A stretch of DNA of 20,724 bases from a virus, in IMG/VR virus record IMGVR_UViG_3300030104_005682, positions 1-20,724 of that record, one strand, 5' to 3'. Under the pieces are notes generated by a model. That model was given only the letters and a program-made list of their open reading frames with translations. It did not search any database and was not told where the DNA came from. Shown piece by piece: positions 1 through 5,186 of the stretch (positions within the stretch are counted from its first letter, which is position 1; each line of letters begins with the position of its first letter). A program made the translations under genes and the position numbers.

Positions 1-806
1 TTGCTGTAAGTTTTATAGCTGTACTGCTGAACAAGAGGAGGAACGTATTTTTCAGTAGGAGGAGTTACCTGTGGCATACGGTTTTGACCAATAAAGCCAC
101 CTAATGGTGCAGGTTTCCATTGTGCTTTACCTGCAGTAACTTGAATACCAGGCTTAGCACTAGAGCCAGGGAAAGTAGTATTAGTTAAGCCTAGGTTTTC
201 AGCAACAATAAAAGGTAGACCGTTAATTACTTGATCTACGTCCATATCAGGTTCTAAATCAAAACCAGGTTGCTTGCTACGGAACTGTTCTTTATTGTAG
301 TATTTACGAGGTATTATTCGTAGATAACCTGTGACTTCATTAATATCGACAATATACTTGTCACCATATTGGTTTCTAATTTTAGTTTCAGCTTTGTTCT
401 TTAATGATTCAAAAAAAGGATCAGAAACGGAATCTAAGTCATCACCAATACCGCCTGAAGCAATATTTTGGGAGTGTTCGCCAATAGATGGCTTAGAACC
501 ATGAACATGTTGATGTAAAGTAGATTGAGATTGTTCTCTAGCTTCTTTACGGATACGTGAAGCATTAGATCTTGCTGTATCTGTCGTGTATTGTCTTTCA
601 CCTCGTGATCGAGTTTGACTTTGTAGTTGACGGTTTCCAGTTCTAGGTTTCCAGTTACCACCTTTATCTAAACTCTGACCACGAGTAACTTTTCCGTCAG
701 GTTTTCCAAGTTGTTTTTCTAAATCGACTCTATCAAGTGGTCTACCAGCGTCTCGTTGTAATTGGTTAGCTTGCCTAGACCACTCCAGAGGAGCAAGTTG
801 AGGCAT
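1..806 (-). CDS. Unrecognised phage protein, N-terminal 268 residues (runs off the left edge)
   Basis: An open frame starts at ATG 806-804 and stays open to base 1, giving 268 residues with no stop, so the C-terminus lies outside the window. The first 90 residues are polar and basic, rich in Arg, Gln and Lys, and look disordered or nucleic-acid-binding. A small His cluster follows (H98, H100, H102, H111), then a predicted globular stretch at about 125-205 with alternating charged and hydrophobic residues. The tail (about 215-268) is rich in Pro, Gly and Gln. I do not recognise a family, and the His cluster is not enough to call a nuclease. It follows the HNH pair and the basic protein but is separated from them by an intrinsic terminator whose T-tract touches the ATG, so no normal Shine-Dalgarno can exist. 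No later in-frame ATG occurs before about residue 243, so this start is preferred. It does not look like the large terminase ATPase: no Walker A motif is visible in this portion. Confidence 0.7.
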   Translation of the reverse strand, partial: MPQLAPLEWSRQANQLQRDAGRPLDRVDLEKQLGKPDGKVTRGQSLDKGGNWKPRTGNRQLQSQTRSRGERQYTTDTARSNASRIRKEAREQSQSTLHQHVHGSKPSIGEHSQNIASGGIGDDLDSVSDPFFESLKNKAETKIRNQYGDKYIVDINEVTGYLRIIPRKYYNKEQFRSKQPGFDLEPDMDVDQVINGLPFIVAENLGLTNTTFPGSSAKPGIQVTAGKAQWKPAPLGGFIGQNRMPQVTPPTEKYVPPLVQQYSYKTYS

Positions 807-831
807 AAAAAAAGCGCCCCTTTCGGAGCGC
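807..831 (-). terminator. Rho-independent terminator before the left-edge gene
   Basis: On the minus strand a 7-bp stem GCGCTCC / GGGGCGC (one G-T pair) closes a GAAA loop (stem arms 831-825 and 820-814). It is followed at once by seven T residues (813-807). This is a textbook intrinsic terminator. The T-tract abuts the ATG at 806, so the terminator is both the end of the upstream transcript and the 5' flank of the next gene. Confidence 0.88.
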
Positions 832-862
832 GGTATTAGTTAGTTATTCACTAAGGTATAAG

Positions 863-874
863 TTGATTAATCAA
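863..874. repeat. 12-bp perfect palindrome overlapping a stop codon
   Basis: TTGATTAATCAA is a perfect inverted repeat covering the stop codon of the basic-protein gene and the first bases of the gap before the terminator. It could be a small operator or chance in AT-rich DNA. The rest of the gap (832-862) shows no convincing promoter. Confidence 0.35.
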
Positions 875-1248
875 TAAATAGTTGGAAGAACTTTTACCTT
901 GCGCTTTTTCTTTTTAGGACGACTACTGTTATAATCAGTCAGCATTTTATTAGTAATCTGCTGACTACGTTGACTAATAGTCAAATCCTTTTTGTTAGAT
1001 GCTGGTGGATTTGGTTTTGCTTTAGTTACAGGTTTTGCTTTAGTTACAGGTTTCTTTTCAGGAGCTGCTTTAGGTGCAGATTTCGCTGCATTTCTAAAGT
1101 TCTGAACATTTTTAGACCTTTGTTCAGGAGTCATCTTGCTCCACTTACTTTTCATAGCTGACATAGTAAGACCTTTAAAAGGATTCTTACCAGTTTTATT
1201 GCGTTCTTCAGCTATATAACTCGCAGAGGATCGTTTTGATTTAGCCAT
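871..1248 (-). CDS. Very basic Lys-rich small protein, possible DNA-binding
   Basis: This 125-residue protein of unknown function is strongly positive. A short possibly helical part (about 20-55, with Trp36 inside the motif KSKWSKMTPEQRSK) is followed by an Ala/Pro/Lys linker containing KPVTKA twice in tandem (residues 66-77). A second possibly helical segment follows (about 87-107), then a basic tail with the cluster PKKKKRKVKV at 111-120. The composition resembles histone-like or HMG-like tails and suggests nucleic-acid binding, but no family match is claimed. The ATG lies two bases after the stop of the upstream HNH gene (TAA-TT-ATG), so the two are cotranscribed and probably translationally coupled. 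An intrinsic terminator follows 40 bases after its stop, so it is the last gene of this transcription unit. Possible roles are DNA condensation, a packaging accessory, or partner of the neighbouring nucleases. Confidence 0.75.
   Translation of the reverse strand: MAKSKRSSASYIAEERNKTGKNPFKGLTMSAMKSKWSKMTPEQRSKNVQNFRNAAKSAPKAAPEKKPVTKAKPVTKAKPNPPASNKKDLTISQRSQQITNKMLTDYNSSRPKKKKRKVKVLPTIY
1013..1048. repeat. 18-bp tandem duplication (two perfect copies)
   Basis: The plus-strand unit GGTTTTGCTTTAGTTACA occurs twice head to tail (1013-1030 and 1031-1048). It encodes the duplicated hexapeptide KPVTKA in the linker of the basic protein. Because the unit is a multiple of three, gain or loss of a copy keeps the reading frame. 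Confidence 0.9.
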
Positions 1249-1250
1249 AA

Positions 1251-1574
1251 TTAATGAATATGTTGTTTAAGAATTTGTTCTCGTAATGGTGCGTTAAATT
1301 GGGTTATAAATGATTCCCAATTGGTTGTTCCTTTTTCCTGATTACATTTGAAACAGGCACAAACACTGTTCTTGGTATTGGTGGGACCACCCATAGACTT
1401 AGGATGGACATGATCAATAGTAAGTTCAGTAGTGTCATAAGAGTTTCCGCAATAAATGCATGTATTGTCAAAGTATTCTTTAATAGCACGCCTCCATAGG
1501 CGTTTGGCTTCTGGTGACGTCATAGCTATTAGGTTGTAGAGGTAATTGTCAGGATGTTGGAACAAAGGTGTCAT
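1251..1574 (-). CDS. HNH endonuclease, zinc-ribbon type
   Basis: This 107-residue protein carries a complete HNH signature: C39-x2-C42, then D54-H55 in LTIDHVHPKSMGG, N69, then C74-x2-C77-N78 followed by KG. The two Cys pairs would bind a structural zinc. D54/H55 with N69 and N78 form the beta-beta-alpha metal active site that cuts or nicks DNA. The layout matches the general phage and restriction-type HNH family (HNH, PF01844-like). Its ATG overlaps the stop of the preceding HNH gene by ATGA, so translation is coupled. The gene sits two places downstream of the small-terminase candidate. HNH proteins beside terminases are known to help packaging in some tailed phages (for example HK97 gp74), but they may also be free-standing homing endonucleases. 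The sequence does not separate these options. Confidence 0.88.
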   Translation of the reverse strand: MTPLFQHPDNYLYNLIAMTSPEAKRLWRRAIKEYFDNTCIYCGNSYDTTELTIDHVHPKSMGGPTNTKNSVCACFKCNQEKGTTNWESFITQFNAPLREQILKQHIH

Positions 1575-1819
1575 CGTTTAGCGTTTGTTTTACGTGCGCC
1601 TTTTTGGCGATTCTTCTTTCTTGAAATGCACCGTAAATTACTACGGTTATTGTTATTAGGGTTGTTGTCCTTATGGTCAACTTCTTTACCCTTACCACAT
1701 TTCAATGAACGTGAAGCACGTTTACGCGAAGTGTTCTTACCTTGTGTTTTTTTACGATATGCTTTTAGATAAGCTCTACGAGCAGCATATTCTTTCTTAT
1801 GGTTACGTGCGGCTGCCAT
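1571..1819 (-). CDS. Small HNH endonuclease, zinc-less NN type
   Basis: This 82-residue, highly basic protein starts at ATG 1819, which has a good Shine-Dalgarno (GGAGG, 1828-1824) four bases upstream. A longer TTG start at 1849 is possible but less likely. After about 40 Arg/Lys-rich residues comes the nuclease core: VDHKDNNPNNN around D48-H49, then NL at 61-62 and a terminal N70 in the pattern H...NN...NL...N. This is the short HNH type common in marine T7-like and T4-like phages; it lacks the Cys pairs of its neighbour. It overlaps the end of the upstream small-terminase candidate by 17 bases and the next HNH gene by ATGA. Cleavage of double-stranded DNA is inferred from the motif; packaging help and homing are both possible. 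Confidence 0.82.
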   Translation of the reverse strand: MAAARNHKKEYAARRAYLKAYRKKTQGKNTSRKRASRSLKCGKGKEVDHKDNNPNNNNRSNLRCISRKKNRQKGARKTNAKR

Positions 1820-2048
1820 ATAGCCTCCGCTGAACCAATTCTGGATCAACGTCAGGAATAATACTTGCTAACTTAGCTAGTGGACTTCCTTCCATTGCAA
1901 CACCAGAAATATCATTCGTCTTTAGCCAATCACAAGCAGCTTTAAGGTCTTGTGTAGAAGCCTCACCCGACTTAATGCGGGCAAGGAATTCTTTAGTCAC
2001 AAGGTTATGAAGCTCATTAAATTGGTCTTCAGTTGCCTTCTTCTTCAC
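1803..2048 (-). CDS. Candidate small terminase subunit (T7 gp18-like DNA maturase A)
   Basis: This 81-residue protein starts at GTG 2048 with a clear Shine-Dalgarno. Its sequence has the plan of small terminases of marine podoviruses: a helix with hydrophobic spacing (FNELHNLVTKEFLARI), then a GEASTQDLKAACDWLKTND segment, then a Pro/Asp-containing C-terminus ending in RRLYG. T7 gp18 is 89 residues, so the size fits. The place fits as well: after tail fibre and holin-like gene, as in T7 order 17-17.5-18. The small terminase would recognise concatemeric DNA and regulate the large ATPase/nuclease. The call rests on position, size and remembered resemblance, not on a catalytic motif. It overlaps the upstream 56-residue gene by 20 bases and the downstream HNH gene by 17 bases. 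Confidence 0.62.
   Translation of the reverse strand: MKKKATEDQFNELHNLVTKEFLARIKSGEASTQDLKAACDWLKTNDISGVAMEGSPLAKLASIIPDVDPELVQRRLYGSRT
1824..1828 (-). promoter_or_regulatory. Shine-Dalgarno GGAGG deciding the start of the small HNH gene
   Basis: GGAGG lies four bases before ATG 1819, inside the 3' end of the upstream gene. It favours ATG 1819 over TTG 1849. Most genes in this window lack such a site. Confidence 0.7.
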
Positions 2049-2199
2049 CTAGTAGCTCCCGTTTGATTAGATTGACGGCATAGTCATCAACGAGGTTATC
2101 TGTACGCTTTGCATAGGCAGATAGAAGCTCTACAACAAGCTTCTTTACTGAATCACTGGCAAGGAAGCTAAAAAGAATGGGTTTAATTAATGTAATCAT
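2029..2199 (-). CDS. Small conserved-looking protein of unknown function (56 aa)
   Basis: ATG 2199 to TGA 2031-2029 gives 56 residues. The N-terminus is hydrophobic (ITLIKPILFSFLAS, residues 2-15), followed by an amphipathic charged segment with a Lys-Arg-Thr-Asp-Asn centre and an acidic end (GEEEGN). Its ATG overlaps the stop of the upstream holin-like gene by ATGA, and its own 3' end overlaps the next gene by 20 bases. The tight coupling on both sides and the absence of frame breaks argue that it is real although short. The first 15 residues could insert in or lie on a membrane, so a lysis accessory role next to a holin-like protein is possible. No family is recognised. Confidence 0.72.
   Translation of the reverse strand: MITLIKPILFSFLASDSVKKLVVELLSAYAKRTDNLVDDYAVNLIKRELLGEEEGN
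2056..2060 (-). promoter_or_regulatory. Shine-Dalgarno GGGAG supporting a GTG start
   Basis: GGGAG is seven bases upstream of GTG 2048, which supports that non-ATG start. It lies within the end of the 56-residue upstream gene. Confidence 0.65.
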
Positions 2200-2423
2200 T
2201 TGAAGATAATTTTGTCTAGTTTGTTTTCAATCCGCACCATGTGCTCTTCCACCCGTCCTAAAGCACTAGCGAATTCACTCTTTGATATGTATTCTTCAGC
2301 AACACGTAATTCAACACCATCAACACGACGATCAAGTTCATGGACCCGTGAGTGGATACGGGTAATGAGAATGCTAAATCCGGTAGCTAAAGCGACACCC
2401 ACGGGGATAATCGACTCAAGCAT
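2196..2423 (-). CDS. Holin-like membrane protein with C-terminal coiled coil
   Basis: This 75-residue protein has one N-terminal hydrophobic segment (about residues 3-21, IIPVGVALATGFSILIT), then a long charged helix with heptad-like spacing (about 24-73) predicted to form a coiled coil. The position just after the tail fibres and before the gp18-like gene matches T7 gene 17.5, a small class II holin (67 residues). The combination of one membrane span and a coiled coil also resembles the XhlA-like phage lysis proteins, although in XhlA the order is reversed. A role in membrane permeabilisation for lysis is therefore inferred from position and topology. A spanin subunit or a membrane-anchored structural protein is the alternative. 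It starts 12 bases after the tailspike stop and no Shine-Dalgarno is visible. Confidence 0.6.
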   Translation of the reverse strand: MLESIIPVGVALATGFSILITRIHSRVHELDRRVDGVELRVAEEYISKSEFASALGRVEEHMVRIENKLDKIIFK

Positions 2424-2435
2424 TGTATTTAAAAA

Positions 2436-5186
2436 TTAGGGTTTAAAATCAGGATTATTTTGAATGGAATTACCACCATCATTATCTTGAATATCAAGAC
2501 CATCAGGACCATCGTCACGGCGTTGAATAAAAGTGTTACCAATAATGGCGCAGCCTTTAGCCTTACTAATAGTTATATAACTAACTGTGTCATAGTAACA
2601 AGTATTACCAATAATTGCAGCACCTACAAGACCTCCACCACCAGTAACAGTAAGCAATTTCCCACCATGATCGATTGTATTGCCTTGAAAAACAAGTCCA
2701 TAATTAGGAACACTTTCATCCTTTCCAACAACATCAGTTTCAATTAAAACAGCACCCTCTGAGTTTGTAAAAACATGGAAAGTATTACCCATGATTGAAG
2801 TACGTCTAAAACCTATATCTCCTTGTATTCCAGAAGCTTCATCATTATTGTAAACAATCTGGACACCAGCTTTAACATTCTTAGCTGTTTTCATGCGGTT
2901 ATTATGGAACTTAAGATTACGACCATTATATAGTAATCCTACATGACTAGAGTTGTTAGCATTTAAGTTAAAATCACAATCCATAAAAGAACTATCACCA
3001 TCATCTTTCTCTGGGTATTTACTTCCGGCACAAGCGTTGTTACTACGACCAGAAGGATTTCTGGCAAGTATAATTCCAGGATTACTACCAGTATCACATA
3101 TAAACTCTAGGTTTCTAACATTAACAGCTGATTCAAACCTCATCGTACCGCTAAGTCTAATAGAAGAACTAATACCATCTCCAAAGATAGAAACCTGACG
3201 TGGCGCAGCAAGATCTTCTAAAGTAGTTGCACCTATTTCGTAAATACCAGTAGGAAAATAAATACCAAGATTAGGCGGAGTATTACCATTACTATGGCAT
3301 ATACGGGCTCTACGATTTATTTCATCAAAAGCAGCCTGAACAGCAGCTGTATTCGTACCGTAACTTCTAACATTAACAACGTCAGTAGGAATACCAGTAC
3401 TGTCATGTGTGTGCTCTGGGACCGTATTGTTATTATTATTATTACCTACTTCATCTGCACGGGGAAGCCACTGACCCTGAGTACTAGCATTAGGTTTAAT
3501 AAATTTAAGAACATCACCATTAGAAGGATTCCCGACATTAACATTGCTCAGGTTATTGAGACTCAGGCTAAAGTTACCAAACTCGTCTGGACCAATGTTA
3601 TTAATTTTTTTAATAGCACCACTACCACCCTCATCATCATCATCATCAGGGTTAGTAGTATTAGTTTCTACTGGTTTAAGGGTAAAGGCGTCTCCGTCAT
3701 TTTGACCAGGTACTTTTACATTTAGGTTACCGTCTTGATAGTAGATCCTGCCTTTTGCATCACCATTATAATCACCAAAATCTATATAACCACCGACGGA
3801 CTTAGGAGTACCGCCATCATGCCGAAGATTGATACCACCATCTGAACCGTTAAGTATTACCTTGTTGTTACCATTACTATTTTGCAGATAAATAATAGCA
3901 TTTAAATTATCATCGATAACATTATCTGGATTATCTTGAATTATAACATCTTTAAGGGTTGGTGTAGGAGCAGTAGTTTCCTCATGTGAGTGATCAGAAG
4001 AAGCAAAATCACCCGGCGACTTATCACCTAACATATCAGCACTATCAGCTTTAAAAGCCCTAACTGCTCTAAGAAATTTTTGACTGCCTGAATCAAAGTT
4101 AGCGACATAATCAGCAGAAATTTTATCATTTCCTATTTCTCCTGTAACTTGAACACCTCTGGCAATTTTGTTCGCAACACTAATTTGATTCGGTGTGGTA
4201 TCAGTGTCAATATTAATAGTACTTGAACCTTGATATGTTTTACCAGGATCAGGGTCGGGAGCATCTTCTAAAGCCTTAATGCGATTCAGATAATGACTTG
4301 GTGGGAGTCCATTTTCATTAGCATCAGTGCCAAAGTACTTAGCAAAATCAGCTTCTTTAGCCTTCAAATATTGACCTAGCTTGTTATCGGCATCATATTG
4401 ACCATTAACAACATAATTACCCTTATTAGTAACAGTCCTAGCAATATTTTGGTTAACATTAATTGCACTGGTTCCATCAATACTGAGTCCTGTACCAGCA
4501 GTAAATGGCAGTACTACTGTTGCTTCATCTGTATCAACAATATTGATTGATTTTGATAATTCACCGTCGTAAGTAATTGTAGTTGTGGGACTGTCAGTAG
4601 CAGGGTCAAGACCAGCTCCGTAGTAATTAATAGTTAACGCATTAGCAACCTTGTCAGCCGTATCAGCTGTAGCAGCATTACCAGAAGTGTTAGCGTCAAT
4701 AGAAGTAGGCAGCCTTGCTTTATCTAGTTCGCCAGCATTAATGTTATCAGCATTACGATAATAATCTGGTAACTGGTTATCTAACTTTGATGCATTGGTT
4801 GCAGAAGCAGCAGAACCAGTAGTGTTGGCGTCAATAGAAGTAGGCAGCCTTGCTTTATCTAGTTCGCCAGTTGCATTAGCTAGATTGTTGTAGTAACCAG
4901 GATCTTCATTAGCTAGTTTAGCTGCATTACCGGCTGAACTTACCGAAAAGGGAGTACCAGAATAAGAACCACTAATAACACCAAGATTAGCATTAAAGTT
5001 CTCGTTCTTTGCAATATAAAGTTCAGGATTAACATTAATACCTTTAGAACTCCATGCACCTGAGTTCCCATCAGGAGATAGGACCCAAGTGTATGCAATA
5101 GAGTTATAGACAAACTGGTCGCCTTCCTGTAAAGGTCCTGAACCTAAACCAGCTTCTTGTCTATTAGTCGGGAAGTTAGCAGACAT
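2436..5186 (-). CDS. Tailspike / receptor-binding protein with predicted beta-helix (916 aa)
   Basis: Virion surface protein. Residues 1-50 form a small Trp/Gly-rich module (GDQFVYNSIAYTWV...W). Residues 85-180 contain repeated segments with ELDKARLPTSIDANT at 108-122 and again at 153-167, separated by NA/SK-type stretches typical of fibre shafts. Residues 390-405 have the DHSHEE motif often seen in fibres; a second H-rich turn (EHTHDS) is at 591-596. Low-complexity linkers D514-D518 and N582-N587 separate domains. From about 602 the sequence reads as a pectate-lyase-3-type right-handed beta-helix (VVNVRSYG, AVQAAFDEI, GIYFPTGIY, then repeated GNTF/GNTI-type rungs up to 885). Such domains bind or cut cell-surface polysaccharide; no catalytic residues can be assigned, so depolymerase activity is unproven. 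It overlaps the S74 fibre gene by TGATG and has a strong Shine-Dalgarno. Confidence 0.82.
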   Translation of the reverse strand: MSANFPTNRQEAGLGSGPLQEGDQFVYNSIAYTWVLSPDGNSGAWSSKGINVNPELYIAKNENFNANLGVISGSYSGTPFSVSSAGNAAKLANEDPGYYNNLANATGELDKARLPTSIDANTTGSAASATNASKLDNQLPDYYRNADNINAGELDKARLPTSIDANTSGNAATADTADKVANALTINYYGAGLDPATDSPTTTITYDGELSKSINIVDTDEATVVLPFTAGTGLSIDGTSAINVNQNIARTVTNKGNYVVNGQYDADNKLGQYLKAKEADFAKYFGTDANENGLPPSHYLNRIKALEDAPDPDPGKTYQGSSTINIDTDTTPNQISVANKIARGVQVTGEIGNDKISADYVANFDSGSQKFLRAVRAFKADSADMLGDKSPGDFASSDHSHEETTAPTPTLKDVIIQDNPDNVIDDNLNAIIYLQNSNGNNKVILNGSDGGINLRHDGGTPKSVGGYIDFGDYNGDAKGRIYYQDGNLNVKVPGQNDGDAFTLKPVETNTTNPDDDDDEGGSGAIKKINNIGPDEFGNFSLSLNNLSNVNVGNPSNGDVLKFIKPNASTQGQWLPRADEVGNNNNNNTVPEHTHDSTGIPTDVVNVRSYGTNTAAVQAAFDEINRRARICHSNGNTPPNLGIYFPTGIYEIGATTLEDLAAPRQVSIFGDGISSSIRLSGTMRFESAVNVRNLEFICDTGSNPGIILARNPSGRSNNACAGSKYPEKDDGDSSFMDCDFNLNANNSSHVGLLYNGRNLKFHNNRMKTAKNVKAGVQIVYNNDEASGIQGDIGFRRTSIMGNTFHVFTNSEGAVLIETDVVGKDESVPNYGLVFQGNTIDHGGKLLTVTGGGGLVGAAIIGNTCYYDTVSYITISKAKGCAIIGNTFIQRRDDGPDGLDIQDNDGGNSIQNNPDFKP
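3426..3443. repeat. AAT/AAC codon run (six Asn) in the tailspike
   Basis: Six Asn codons in a row (minus strand AAT x4, AAC, AAT) encode residues 582-587, just before the beta-helix. It is a trinucleotide microsatellite, so slippage changes linker length without shifting frame. Confidence 0.85.
3633..3647. repeat. GAT codon run (five Asp) in the tailspike
   Basis: Five consecutive Asp codons encode residues 514-518, followed by Glu and Gly/Ser-rich sequence. It marks a flexible acidic linker between fibre domains. Confidence 0.85.
4686..4735. repeat. 50-bp direct repeat, copy 1
   Basis: This 50-bp segment recurs at 4821-4870 with one mismatch (A to G at its seventh base), 135 bp apart start to start. 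Both copies encode the shaft motif ELDKARLPTSIDANT in frame. The near identity at DNA level implies recent duplication or gene conversion. Confidence 0.9.
4821..4870. repeat. 50-bp direct repeat, copy 2
   Basis: Second copy of the repeat at 4686-4735, 49 of 50 bases identical. Recombination between copies would delete or add exactly 45 residues without a frameshift. Confidence 0.9.

Noticed and set aside
434-661. Minus-strand 75-residue frame in the left region
   Set aside because: It lies within the longer open frame 806-1 in a different register and lacks a start signal; the long frame is more credible.
834-874. Possible sigma-70 promoter in the gap before the left terminator
   Set aside because: TTGATT and TATACC elements exist but the spacing is only about eight bases, and transcription from there would run straight into the terminator.
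1124-1247. Eukaryotic-type nuclear localisation or HMG-box assignment for the basic protein
   Set aside because: Similarity is limited to a Lys run and a short Trp/Pro motif. It is compatible with chance in a Lys-rich protein, so it is not used in the functional call.
1820-1849. Upstream TTG start for the small HNH gene
   Set aside because: ATG 1819 has a GGAGG site at proper distance and the extra ten residues only read the terminase gene in another frame.
3294-3725. Plus-strand frame of 143 residues inside the tailspike
   Set aside because: It lies wholly antisense to a well-supported gene and has a Thr/Ile/Asn-rich composition typical of the reverse complement of Asn/Asp/Gly codons. No ribosome site or family motif.
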